Origin: Sphingobium herbicidovorans
GTDB lineage: Bacteria; Pseudomonadota; Alphaproteobacteria; Sphingomonadales; Sphingomonadaceae
Direction: 5' to 3'
DNA length: 64,000 nt
NCBI RefSeq assembly: GCF_002080435.1
Contig: NZ_CP020539.1
Location: forward strand, 248,001-312,000
The notes beneath the pieces are model-generated. The model made no database searches. It worked only from the letters and a program-made list of their open reading frames with translations, and was not told the origin of the DNA. Shown one piece after another: positions 19,635 through 27,864 of the stretch. Each line of letters starts with the position of its first letter. Position 1 is the stretch's first letter. Position numbers and translations under genes: made by a program.

Positions 19635-21000
19635 TCGCATCCATCACCGGCCGCGCGCGGAGCTTTTTTCGTTCTTTGGCGGGGCGGATATTCCTGCTGC
19701 TCACGATCGGCATGTCGCTGGCGGCGATGATTGCGCTGCTGGTGGCCGAACAGAGCAGGAGCCACGATTTCGAACGCTGGCGAATGCAGCGGGTCGTTGC
19801 GAGCGCGGAGGATATCGCGCATCGACTGCAACGCGACCCGCAGCGCATAGAAGCGATGCTGGCGGGGCAGCAGATCATGGGGGCTACGGTAGCGCCTGAA
19901 GGCATTGCTGTGGCAGAACCCGACGCTACGCTGGCGCGCGCGCTGAGGGAGAGGTTTGGCCCGGATTCAAATCCTGAGGCCAGTCAGGTCCCTGTCGGCC
20001 TCTGTTTTCCAAACGCGCATTATTCGCCGTCGGAAAGTGCGGCGGGCGTCATCGATGCGCCAAGGCCGGATTGCTGGATCGTGCGCTTCACTGACAGCAC
20101 GGGCGCCCGTCGGTCGATGGCGCTCAATCTGCCGCGCGTGGTCAGGCCTCCAAGCATGATCGCGAACCCGCTGTACATATTGCTGATCGTGATCGCGTCC
20201 GCGGGCCTTGCAGTCGTCGTTGCCCGCATCGTGGCTGGACCGCTGCGCCGCCTGGAACTGGCGGCCGAAGCCTTCTCGGTATCGAGCGACCCGGAAGAGA
20301 TTCCCGAAAAAGGGCCGGAAGAGGTGCGGGCCGCGCTCTCCACCTTTAACCTGATGCAGCGGCGGGTACGTGCGGGCTTTGCGGAACGGACACAGTTGCT
20401 TGCGGCGATCAGCCACGATCTTCAGACGCCGCTCACCCGGCTTCGGCTGCGGCTGGAACTGGTCGAGAATGAGGAATTGCGAGGCCGCCTGCTGCAGGAT
20501 CATCAGGCCATGCAGACGCTGGTGAGGGAAGGGCTGGACCTTGCCGCCAGTACCGAAGCGCAGGAAGATTGGTCGTTCATCGATATCGACTCCCTGTTGG
20601 AAAGCCTGGTCGAGGATGCGCAGGATCTGGGCGCGCCCTTGCGCTTTACGGGGGGTGTGGCGGGACCGTGCGCGTCAAACCGAACGCGCTTAGCCGCTGC
20701 ATCAGCAATCTCGTCAGCAACGCCATCAAATATGGCGGCGGCGCAGAAATCGGATGTTCACGCAATGGCGGCCGTGTGTCGATCCATGTCCGGGATAGAG
20801 GTCCTGGAATTCCGCCCGATCAGCTTGACCAGATGTTCGAGCCATTCACGCGCGGGGCGGCGGGGCAACCGGGCGGCCGGCCCGGCACCGGAATTGGACT
20901 GACCATCGCACGGTCGCTAGCGCTGACATTCGAAGGGTCGGTTCGGCTCGTCAATGCGGAGGATGGCGGCCTGATCGCCATCATAGAGATGAAGGGGTGA
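19631..21000 (+). pseudogene. Sensor histidine kinase, frameshifted
   Basis: Membrane kinase of the EnvZ-like group. It has a first membrane helix (about residues 15-36), a periplasmic sensor domain, a second helix (about 175-195), HAMP, and the H-box SHDLQTPLTRLRLRLE. The frame breaks at the G run 20650-20655; one more G leads into GGTVRVKPNALSRCISNLVSNA, where the N-box and the G1/G2 boxes (RDRGPGIP, GTGIGLTIA) lie. The restored protein has about 456 residues. Without the repair the ATP-binding domain is lost. Its stop overlaps the convergent modC gene by 20 bases. Partner of the response regulator at 18900. Confidence 0.85.
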
Positions 21001-21616
21001 TTTCGACCCGACGCGTGGCCAGGCGGTCGGCTTCCGCGGGATCATGCGTGACATAGACGATTGGAAGACCCAGTTCGTCGCGAATCCGCAGGATGACATC
21101 CATGATCTCTCCCCGGCGAGCGGGATCGATCGAAGCGAGCGGCTCGTCCAGCAGCAGCGCGCGGGCGCCTGACAACAGCGCCCGGCCTATGGCTACGCGC
21201 TGTGCTTCTCCGCCCGAAAGTCCGTTTGGCCAGCGGTCCAGCAGATGTCCGATGCCCAGGAAGGATACAACCTCTTCCAATGACATCCACCGGTATTGCG
21301 GCCTCGCCAACCGATGCCCGTAAAGCAGGTTTGCCCGCACTCGGAGATGGGGAAAGAGCCGACCATCCTGAAACACATAGCCCAGGCGGCGGCGATGGGC
21401 GGGCAAGTCGATGGCTTCGCGCGCGTCGAACAGTATGTCCCCGCCTATGCTGACACGCCCTTCATCGGGTCTCAGCAGGCCAGCCATCATGTTGAGCACG
21501 GACGTCTTGCCGACGCCCGAAGGGCCTGAAAGGACCGTCAGCCCGGCCGGCGCGGTGAAACGCGCCTTGACGACATGGTGGCCCAGCGTCTTTTTGACAT
21601 CGACGTCAAAGGACAT
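20981..21616 (-). CDS. modC: Molybdate ABC transporter ATP-binding protein
   Basis: ABC ATPase of 211 residues with Walker A GPSGVGKTS, signature LSGGEAQRVAIGRALL, Walker B LLLDEPLASID and switch VTHDPAEADRLA. The sequence SFDVDVKKTLG at the N-terminus and order modA-modB-modC identify it as ModC. It is short: usual ModC proteins are about 350 residues because of a C-terminal molybdate-binding (Mop/TOBE) domain, which is absent here, so feedback sensing by that domain should be missing. Its start overlaps modB by 11 bases. Confidence 0.9.
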   Translation of the reverse strand: MSFDVDVKKTLGHHVVKARFTAPAGLTVLSGPSGVGKTSVLNMMAGLLRPDEGRVSIGGDILFDAREAIDLPAHRRRLGYVFQDGRLFPHLRVRANLLYGHRLARPQYRWMSLEEVVSFLGIGHLLDRWPNGLSGGEAQRVAIGRALLSGARALLLDEPLASIDPARRGEIMDVILRIRDELGLPIVYVTHDPAEADRLATRRVEITPSSL

Positions 21617-22304
21617 GGCCGCTCCGTCCTGATCGCAGGCGGCGGCTGAGCGCTTCGGAAATCAGAAGCGCGCCCAGCGACAGGCCAATGGAAATCAGCG
21701 CCAGGCGCCAGACGGCGGCGTCCGCGCCGGGGATCTGCAATGCGCTGTAGATGGCGATGGACAATGTGCGCGTTTCGCCGGGAATGTTGGAAACGAAGGT
21801 GATTGTCGCCCCAAACTCCCCAATCGAACGGGCAAAGCCGAGGATAAATGCGGTGGCGACGCCCGGCAGGGACAGCGGGAGCAATATGGTCCAGAAACAG
21901 TAGGCCGGACTTGCGCCCAGCGTGCGTGCGGCATCCTCTATGCGATGATCGACCGCCTCAATCGACAGGCGGATCGCCCGCACCATCAGCGGCAACGCCA
22001 TAATCCCCGCGGCAATCGCCGCGCCGGTCCAGCGGAACATGACGGTGAAGCCAAGCCATCGTTCCAGCAGGCCGCCGACCGGACCGGCTGGCCCAAAGGC
22101 GAGCAGGAGCAACCAGCCGATCACGACCGGAGGCAGCACCAGCGGCAAATGGACCGCTGCATCAAGCAGCAGCTTGCCGGGAAAGCGCCCGCGCGCAAGC
22201 AGCCAGCCCAGCGCGAAGGCGAAAGGCAAGGTAGTGAGGACGGCGGCCAGGCTGACTTTCAGCGACAGGCGCACGATGTCCCATTCGTCGGCGCTGAGCA
22301 TCAT
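21606..22304 (-). CDS. modB: Molybdate ABC transporter permease
   Basis: Inner-membrane permease of 232 residues with five hydrophobic segments and the EAA coupling loop (DAARTLGASPAYCFWTILLPL, cut here to DAARTLGASP, about residue 135). It carries the ModB hallmarks GRFPGKLLLDA, LPLVLPPVVIGWLLL and FARSIGEFGATI. Start at the first of two adjacent ATGs (22304). It lies five bases after modA and overlaps modC by 11 bases. Confidence 0.93.
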   Translation of the reverse strand: MMLSADEWDIVRLSLKVSLAAVLTTLPFAFALGWLLARGRFPGKLLLDAAVHLPLVLPPVVIGWLLLLAFGPAGPVGGLLERWLGFTVMFRWTGAAIAAGIMALPLMVRAIRLSIEAVDHRIEDAARTLGASPAYCFWTILLPLSLPGVATAFILGFARSIGEFGATITFVSNIPGETRTLSIAIYSALQIPGADAAVWRLALISIGLSLGALLISEALSRRLRSGRSGHVL

Positions 22305-22309
22305 GGCCG

Positions 22310-23073
22310 TTATCGCGCGCCGAAGCCGTATCGGTGGAAGATCGCCTTGGCCTTGGGTGAGAGCAGGAACCGCCGGAAGCCCTCTGCCTCTGCATGGGTC
22401 GAGCGCGTCAGCAGCGCCAATGGGTAGGCGATGGGAGGATGACTGCTGTCAGGGAAAACACCGACGATCCGCACCGCCCGGGTGGCGCGGGCGTCGGTTT
22501 CATAGACAATGCCATAGGGCGCCTGCCGCCGTTCGACCATGGCGAGCGCAGCCCGAACATTTTCCGCAGCCGCGATCCGGTTTGAAAGCGTGGGCCAGAC
22601 CCCCATGGCGGCAAGCGCCGCTTTCCCATATCTGCCCGCTGGCACGCTTGCCGGATCGGCCATCGCCAGCCGACCCGCGCCAAGCGCGCGCGCCAGCGGG
22701 AAGCCGCGCCGGATCGTCAGCATGCCCTTGCTGGACGCTGGCGCGACCAGGACGAGGCGATTGGTCAGGAAGGAAGCGCGCGTGCCGCGTCTGACCAGTC
22801 CCTTGGCGGTGATGGCGTCCATCCATGGTTCGTCGGCGGACAGGAAAAGGTCGGCGGGCCCCCCGCCTCAATCTGGCGGGCAAGGGCGGAGGAGGCGGCG
22901 AAGGACAATAAAGGGGGGGCATGGCCTTCAGCCGCCCAGGCATCGGCAGCAGCGGTCAACGCTTCCTGAAGGCTTGCGGCCGCCAGCACGAGCGGACCGC
23001 GTTCACGCGCCGAAGCTGGCTGAGCCATGACAGCGCTGAGCAGCAGGATCAGAAGCGAGAGAAAACGGCCCAT
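22310..23073 (-). pseudogene. modA: Molybdate-binding periplasmic protein, frameshifted
   Basis: Periplasmic binding protein for molybdate. A signal peptide (FLSLLILLLSAVMAQPASA) is followed by LVLAAASLQEAL, the ASL-type ligand motif of ModA. The frame breaks at the C run 22859-22864 (plus strand); one added base restores ARQIEAGGPADLFLSADEPWMD, the normal ModA sequence, and gives a protein of about 254 residues. Later motifs (RLVLVAP, RLAMADPASVPAGRYGKAAL) are intact. Start at 23073 was chosen for the signal peptide. Molybdenum is needed for molybdopterin enzymes; none is in the window. Confidence 0.87.
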
Positions 23074-23094
23074 GAGAAATGTCCGGCTGACGGG

Positions 23095-23112
23095 TGTATA
23101 TGCCCCTATACA
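23095..23112. promoter_or_regulatory. Inverted repeat upstream of modA
   Basis: TGTATA (23095-23100) and TATACA (23107-23112) form a perfect inverted repeat with spacer TGCCCC, 22 bases before the modA ATG. A T/A-rich palindrome with a six-base gap in this place is what a molybdate-responsive ModE-type repressor would need, but no modE gene is in the window and the match to ModE boxes is only general. Confidence 0.45.
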
Positions 23113-23166
23113 GCGGTTATGCGCGAAGGCGATGGGTAATTGCCGCCGCGCCACAGCCAGAACCTG

Positions 23167-23712
23167 TCATCGAGGCGACGGAAGCCTGCGCCGTTGTGCA
23201 GCGAGCGCTTCGCCGGTCAGGGTTGGCCGCTGCGCGCCGGGCTTGCCCTTGCGCAGCCTCTTGCGATCCTTCTCGTCCGGCTCCGCCAGGCGAACGCGTA
23301 CGGGGGCCTGCCCCTGCCGCTCAACGCCCAGCAACTTTGCCGCCCCGCGCGACAAGTCGATTATCCGGCCACGGGCAAACGGGCCGCGATCGTTGACGCG
23401 GACGAGCAAGGTGCGGCCATTGGTCAACTCCGTCACCTCGACATAGGACGGCAGCGGTAGCGTCGGGTGCGCCGCGCTGATCCAATCAGGGCGAAATTTT
23501 TCGCCCCGCGCGGTGCGGTTGCCCGATTCATGTCCGTACCAACTTGCATAGCCGACCTGATCATAGCCGGGCTGCTGCGCAGGCACGTAAGTCGTGCCGC
23601 GTATCGTATAAGGCCGCCCGACCCGAACAGGCGTGTCCGACACCGGCTGGTACGATGCGCAGGCCGCGAGCCCCAGCAACAACAACGGCGCAAGGCGGTG
23701 AAAAACTGACAT
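23167..23712 (-). CDS. rlpA: RlpA-family septal ring lytic transglycosylase lipoprotein
   Basis: Lipoprotein of about 181 residues. The signal peptide ends in a lipobox (LAAC, about residue 18). A double-psi beta-barrel domain follows with the conserved QVGYASWYGHE, a PTLPLPSYVEVTEL strand and VNDRGPFARGRIIDLS, which carries the catalytic aspartate of RlpA. There is no C-terminal SPOR domain. In this family the enzyme cleaves denuded glycan strands at the septum. ATG 23712 was chosen over an upstream in-frame start because it directly precedes the signal peptide. Confidence 0.9.
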   Translation of the reverse strand: MSVFHRLAPLLLLGLAACASYQPVSDTPVRVGRPYTIRGTTYVPAQQPGYDQVGYASWYGHESGNRTARGEKFRPDWISAAHPTLPLPSYVEVTELTNGRTLLVRVNDRGPFARGRIIDLSRGAAKLLGVERQGQAPVRVRLAEPDEKDRKRLRKGKPGAQRPTLTGEALAAQRRRLPSPR

Positions 23713-23809
23713 GGGCGCCCCATAACGCGACGGAACGGGCCAATACAACCGCCTCTCGCCATAAAGCCTTAACTCGCGATTTCATGGGGATAGCTTTGAT
23801 TCTGCGTCA

Positions 23810-24035
23810 ATCCCCCGAAAGGGGATGGAGCCATTGCTCCTAATCGTCGTGCGCCAGCACAAAGCGCACTGGCGGGCGAAGGAGCGGGGTATAGGATGGT
23901 CGTCAGCCGCTGGCGCCCGGGGAACCAACGGCTTCCGCAGGGTTCCCCTAAATTCTGCGGGACTGGGTCCGGCTGCCCCGACCATCATAAGTCGAAGCCA
24001 TACAGCCGGACCCAACAGCCGCGGGAAGGCTGTTG
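23810..24035. other. Highly structured intergenic stretch, candidate non-coding RNA
   Basis: A chain of perfect inverted repeats fills the gap between rlpA and a 61-residue gene: ATCCCC/GGGGAT (23810-23826), GGAGC/GCTCC (23827-23840), GGGGAACC/GGTTCCCC (23919-23948), TGGGTCCGGCTG/CAGCCGGACCCA (23964-24014) with an inner CGAC/GTCG, and CAACAGCC/GGCTGTTG (24013-24035). CCGCAG/CTGCGG (23935-23960) competes with the third. It does not show the signatures I know for SRP RNA, tmRNA, RNase P or 6S RNA. Open frames through it on both strands have no credible start. It could be an RNA gene, a structured 3' UTR of the gene at 24052, or a palindromic repeat element. Confidence 0.45.
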
Positions 24036-24051
24036 AAAGGGAGGCTGCCCA

Positions 24052-24237
24052 TTATGTCTTGGGATGTGGTTTCCTTTGTAGATCCCTTTGCTGTTCCGCC
24101 TCGTCAATCGCCCTGATCAGGTCGTCGAAGGCGCCGTCCCTGGGCACCGGGAAAAGCCGGGAAAAATTCGCGCCTAGCCGTTGAACATCATCCTCGGTCA
24201 ACAGTCCGATTGCGACGATATGGTCATGGGTGTCCAT
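24052..24237 (-). CDS. Conserved small hypothetical protein
   Basis: Protein of 61 residues, acidic in the middle (IGLLTEDDVQRLGANF, AFDDLIRAIDEAEQQ) with a basic tail. The pattern resembles a small protein common in sphingomonads; I base this on general recall, not on a search. AGGGG precedes the ATG. No membrane segment or signal is visible. Function unknown. Confidence 0.65.
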   Translation of the reverse strand: MDTHDHIVAIGLLTEDDVQRLGANFSRLFPVPRDGAFDDLIRAIDEAEQQRDLQRKPHPKT

Positions 24238-24423
24238 TCAAGGCCCCTCCTGACTTTTGATAACGATGCAGAGGCCATCTGGTGCCAAGCCGCTGTGTCT
24301 CAATGGCAAAAATCGCCCTGAGCTGTTTGGATCCGGGTTTATCAGGATGCGCGCCTGCCAACTGAACGCATAGGAACGGCAGCTGGGGGTAAAACAGGAT
24401 CGGTTAGCGGGGGAAGTGGCTGG

Positions 24424-24651
24424 TCAAGCGGTGAGCAGTGGGTGGCGCATGCGCAGGTCATCCATCAGCGTTTCGATAAGGGCGATCTCCTGCGCCGACC
24501 CGGTCGGGTTGATCGCCCAGTTGCAATGCGAGTGGGTGGCGCGGCTGTAGATGCGCACCGGCCCGATCGCCTTGCGCCAATGATGTTTGCTGCGGCCATG
24601 GTCGCGCACAAGACGGGCGACGAGAAGGTCGGTCAGTCGATCAGCTGTCAT
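24424..24651 (-). CDS. Hypothetical protein
   Basis: Protein of 75 residues, rich in Arg, His and Leu, ending in LIETLMDDLRMRHPLLTA. It has no recognised domain. Its start at 24651 overlaps the stop of the upstream 71-residue gene by 11 bases, the kind of overlap seen in coupled genes, which supports both. Trp-containing segment HHWRKAIGPVRIYSRATHSHCNW suggests a folded small domain. Function unknown. Confidence 0.65.
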   Translation of the reverse strand: MTADRLTDLLVARLVRDHGRSKHHWRKAIGPVRIYSRATHSHCNWAINPTGSAQEIALIETLMDDLRMRHPLLTA

Positions 24652-24856
24652 CTTCGGCTTTCATCGTCGCATTTTCCGGGCCGATCCAGCGGCCGGGCAG
24701 TTCAAGATAGGCTTCCAGTTCGCGCCAGTGCCGGTCCCAGCCGGGGCCGCGCCGTTCTTCGGGCACATAGGCTTCCACCATGCGGCGGGCGCGCGCGACC
24801 ACATTGGCGGGCGGACTGCGCAGCCGGTCGAGAATGTGGCGGATGTCCTCGCTCAT
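24641..24856 (-). CDS. Hypothetical protein
   Basis: Protein of 71 residues (start MSEDIRHIL). The open frame runs upstream to 25036, but that part overlaps the EamA gene region and is not protein-like, so the ATG at 24856 is preferred. It contains RARRMVEAYVPEERRGPGWDRHW, a charged helical stretch. It overlaps the downstream 75-residue gene and probably forms a two-gene unit with it. Function unknown. Confidence 0.6.
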   Translation of the reverse strand: MSEDIRHILDRLRSPPANVVARARRMVEAYVPEERRGPGWDRHWRELEAYLELPGRWIGPENATMKAEDDS

Positions 24857-24902
24857 TCGCTGTTGATAGCCCGGCCCCTGGCGGCGCGCCAGTCGCGCGC
24901 AG

Positions 24903-25862
24903 TCACAGTTCGTTGGGGGAAGGCGCGACCAGCGTTCGCGCCTTTCGTTCCCGCCAGATGACATAGCATCCCGCGGCACCGATGAGCGCCGCGCCGATGA
25001 TGGAACTCCAGGCCGGGAATGTATCGAACAGGACAAGGCCCCACATCATCGCCCAGACGATCTGGAGATAGTCGAAGGGCGCGAGCGCCGATACCGGCGC
25101 ATAGCGGACCGAGGCGGTTATCAGGATCTGGGCGATGCCGCCCAGCAGCCCGCCCAGCGTCAGCGCCACCCACACAGCGGGCGTGTGAAACTGGAAGAGA
25201 AAGGGCATGGGGAGCGCCGTCGCGATCAGGCCGGCCGTGTTGAACCAGAATACCGTCGCCGTCGCGCTTTCCGTCTGTCCGATCTGGCGCAGCGTGACGG
25301 TCACCGTCGCAGCGCCCATCGCGGCCATCAGCGCAATCGCGACGCCGAGCGCCGGAAGGGACGCGCCGCCCGGACGAACCACGATCAGCACGCCGATCAG
25401 CCCGACAACTATCGCGCCCCAACGATGCCACAGCACGCGTTCCTTGAGGAACAGCGCCGACAGCAGGGTGGCAAAGAGCGGAGCGGAGAAATTGATGACC
25501 GTCGCTTCGGCCAGCGGCAGCATGGACAGCGCCAGAAAGGTGCAGAGCATGACGGCTAGCCCCAGCCCGCTGCGAGCCGCATGCGCGCCGGGACGATTGG
25601 TGCGCACCGAAGCAAAGCCGCCGCTCACCAGCACCCAGATCAGGATGGTGGGGAAGGAAAAGAAGTTGCGATAAAAGAGAATTTCGGCAGGGTTGGTGCC
25701 GTTGAGGGAAGCATATTTGAACGCCGCCATCATGGCCGCGAACAAAGAAAGCCCGCCGATGCGCAGTGCGATGCCGCGTCCGCGATGTTCGGCGGGCCGT
25801 TGCGCGGAAGGCTGCGGTCGCTCCATCGCCTTCCGGTTGGCGTTGCCTGTTTCGCTTCGCAT
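24903..25862 (-). CDS. EamA/DMT superfamily transporter
   Basis: Membrane protein of about 319 residues with ten predicted helices in two EamA halves (about residues 30-160 and 175-310). The halves show typical EamA sequence: EILFYRNFFSFP, LSMLPLAEATVINFSAPLF, LLSALFLKERV, and in the second half FDYLQIVWAMMWGLVLFD. Such proteins export or import small metabolites; substrate cannot be told. The frame opens at 25952 but the ATG at 25862 (after AAAGGAAC) fits better than the earlier start, which adds a low-complexity tail. Confidence 0.85.
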   Translation of the reverse strand: MRSETGNANRKAMERPQPSAQRPAEHRGRGIALRIGGLSLFAAMMAAFKYASLNGTNPAEILFYRNFFSFPTILIWVLVSGGFASVRTNRPGAHAARSGLGLAVMLCTFLALSMLPLAEATVINFSAPLFATLLSALFLKERVLWHRWGAIVVGLIGVLIVVRPGGASLPALGVAIALMAAMGAATVTVTLRQIGQTESATATVFWFNTAGLIATALPMPFLFQFHTPAVWVALTLGGLLGGIAQILITASVRYAPVSALAPFDYLQIVWAMMWGLVLFDTFPAWSSIIGAALIGAAGCYVIWRERKARTLVAPSPNEL

Positions 25863-25993
25863 GGTGACGGATGTTCCTTTGGCGTCCGGGCCTCCTTTCC
25901 CCTGCCCGATTGTGCTGTCCGACGCAAATGGAGGTGACGGCCCTTGTTCCATGCACGGGATGCGGAGTACGATGGCTGCGTGGCCAAGCTATA

Positions 25994-26640
25994 TCAGCGG
26001 TGGCGCATCCGGGCGATGTCGCCAGAGGAGATGATCCGCGTGCCGTCCGGGCCGGTCAGGGCGGCTTCGACAAGCAGATGCGCGACGGTGATCGCGGGAC
26101 TGATGCGGGCCACGGGGGAAGGATGGGGGCCGCGATGCGCAGCAGCCTTTCCATCGCCTGTTCCATCGGACGGTGTTCGTTGCGGTTTCCGCCTAGCAGG
26201 CCCGGCCGAACGATGGTGAGGGAAGGGAATCCGAGCCGCGATATCTCCGCTTCAGCCTCACCCTTTGTTCTTGAATAGAACAGCGGCGCGCGCGGATTTG
26301 CGCCCATTGAGGAAGTATGGGCAAAGCGGCGTGCGCCCGCTGTTCGTGCGTGCCGGGCGATGGCCAGAACATAGTCGCGATCGATCGCGCGAAAGGCGGC
26401 GGCCGATCCGGCCTTCGCCCGCGTGGTGCCGATGGCGCAGACGACGCCATCGACGGCCCACCAGGGCGCGTCGGACGGCAAGGAAGAGCTGTCGGTCAGC
26501 GGATTGACCAGCTTGGGATGCGGCGGGAGGGGCCGGCGGGTGGGTGCGACAAGCTGGCTTACGCGATCGTCGGCCAGCATCAGCGTGAGCGCGTGACCGC
26601 CGACCAGCCCCGTTGCGCCTGCAAGAAGAATTTTCGTCAT
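25994..26640 (-). CDS. NAD(P)-binding Rossmann protein, HTATIP2-like, C-terminus frameshifted
   Basis: Atypical SDR/NmrA-like protein. The Rossmann motif is LLAGATGLVGGHAL (about residues 5-18), followed by VVCAIGTTRAKAGS, HTSSMGANPRA and FYSRTKGEAE, where Y-x-x-x-K is preserved. As read, the frame ends at 26056 after 195 codons from the ATG at 26640. One added C at the G run 26114-26118 (plus strand) instead yields VARISPAITVAHLLVEAALTG and a stop at 25994, for about 215 residues; this is the family-like ending, so I give the corrected span. Function: putative oxidoreductase, substrate unknown. Confidence 0.75.
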
Positions 26641-26698
26641 GTCGGTCCTATAGCGCATGGCAGGAGCAGGGATAAGTCGGCTGAGCCTAACCGGCTCG

Positions 26699-27403
26699 TC
26701 AGCGGATGTTGAGGCCCAGTTCCTTCAGAAGCTGCGCCGCCTGTTCCCGCGAAATGGTCGCGCCGCGAAAGAGGGTGGCATCGACAAGGCGCAGGCCGCC
26801 CAGATCGGCTCCGCGCAGGTCCGCTCCTTCGAAACGGCACCCTTGCATGTTGGCTTCGCGCAGGCTGGATTCGATGAAACGCGCCTGCCGGAAATCGCAT
26901 TTTCGCAGATCGGCCTGCGACAGGTCGATGCGGTTCAGCGTCGTCCGGTGGAAGGACAGGGCCGGCAGCTTGGCATCGATGAGCAGCGTTTCGTCGAAAC
27001 GGAGATTGATGGCCCGCACGTCGGTCAGGTCGGCGCCGGTGAGTTTGCACTGTTCGAACCGCGCGCCTTCCAGCGTGGCGCGTTTGAAGGACGCATTGTT
27101 GAAATCGCTGGCGAAGAAGGCAGCGTCGCCCAGATCGCACGCCGTCAGCTTCGCGAACGCCGCCCGGCATGATTGCCAGCGCGTGCGTTCCAGCGTGGCC
27201 CTGCTGAAATCCGCCTGCCGCAGATTGCAGCGTTCGAATGACCAGTCCGACAGATCCAGATGGGAAAAGTCCCCCTCCGCAAGGTCGCATTGGATCAGCG
27301 AATGGGGGCCTTCAAGGTGTTGGAGCGCTTCGCGGTCCAGTGCCTGATCGCGAAGGACTGGCCCGTGAGCGTCAGTTATCGCAATATTCCCAGCGGCCCG
27401 CAT
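26699..27403 (-). CDS. Pentapeptide-repeat protein
   Basis: Protein of about 234 residues made of A(D/N)LxX repeats, e.g. CDLAEGDFSHLDLSDWSFERC, FNNASFKRATLEGARFEQC, LTGADLTDV and FEGADLRGADLGG (each cut to a few repeats). These form a right-handed quadrilateral beta-helix. The closest well-known relatives in shape are Qnr/MfpA gyrase-protecting proteins, but that role cannot be assumed. The start is uncertain: the ATG at 27403 overlaps the upstream gene by 32 bases, and the frame remains open to 27475. Confidence 0.8.
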   Translation of the reverse strand: MRAAGNIAITDAHGPVLRDQALDREALQHLEGPHSLIQCDLAEGDFSHLDLSDWSFERCNLRQADFSRATLERTRWQSCRAAFAKLTACDLGDAAFFASDFNNASFKRATLEGARFEQCKLTGADLTDVRAINLRFDETLLIDAKLPALSFHRTTLNRIDLSQADLRKCDFRQARFIESSLREANMQGCRFEGADLRGADLGGLRLVDATLFRGATISREQAAQLLKELGLNIR

Positions 27404-27695
27404 TGCAGGCGGCCACGGCGCGCCGCCACTGGGCCATGTCGCGCGCATGTTCGCGGCGGGCACTGGCATATCCATCGCCGCCGCTGCGCGCCTGGCGATA
27501 ATCGTTCATGATCCTGGCGTCGCGTTCACGGACATAGGCCAGTTGCTGCTGGTTCATCCGCTTGATGATCGCCCTGTCGCGCGCCCGCGCCTGCGCGCTT
27601 TGCATCGACGGGTCGCGCGGATCGTCCGCAAGCGCCGCCGATGGCGCAAGCGCGGCACAGGCCGCCAACACCGACATCGCCATACCGAACTTCAT
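27372..27695 (-). CDS. Secreted hypothetical protein
   Basis: Protein of 107 residues with a clear Sec signal peptide (MKFGMAMSVLAACAALAPSAALA, likely cleaved after ALA). The mature part is short, basic and rich in Arg, Ala and Gln, with ARARDRAIIKRMNQQQ and a C-terminal pair of cysteines (AACNAGRWEYCDN). I do not recognise a domain. ATG 27695 was chosen over GTG 27704 because a G-rich stretch precedes it and the signal peptide begins there. Confidence 0.7.
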   Translation of the reverse strand: MKFGMAMSVLAACAALAPSAALADDPRDPSMQSAQARARDRAIIKRMNQQQLAYVRERDARIMNDYRQARSGGDGYASARREHARDMAQWRRAVAACNAGRWEYCDN

Positions 27696-27864
27696 TGGCC
27701 GCACCCCCTGATCCCTTTGATCGAGCTATTCCCCGGCGGCTCCTCCGACGTCAATCGATTTGCGACGAGCGGCGACAGGCGGGCGAATGCGGCGGCGCTC
27801 GCACCGCAATTCTCGGCTTGGAGGCGTCGTTCGGGGACGTTAGGGAGAGGGCACAGGAGAGATC

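Noticed and set aside
23782..24184. Open frames of 77 codons (minus) and 119 codons (plus) through the structured region
   Set aside because: Both cross the hairpins, have no ribosome binding site and give Pro/Arg/Ser-rich translations.
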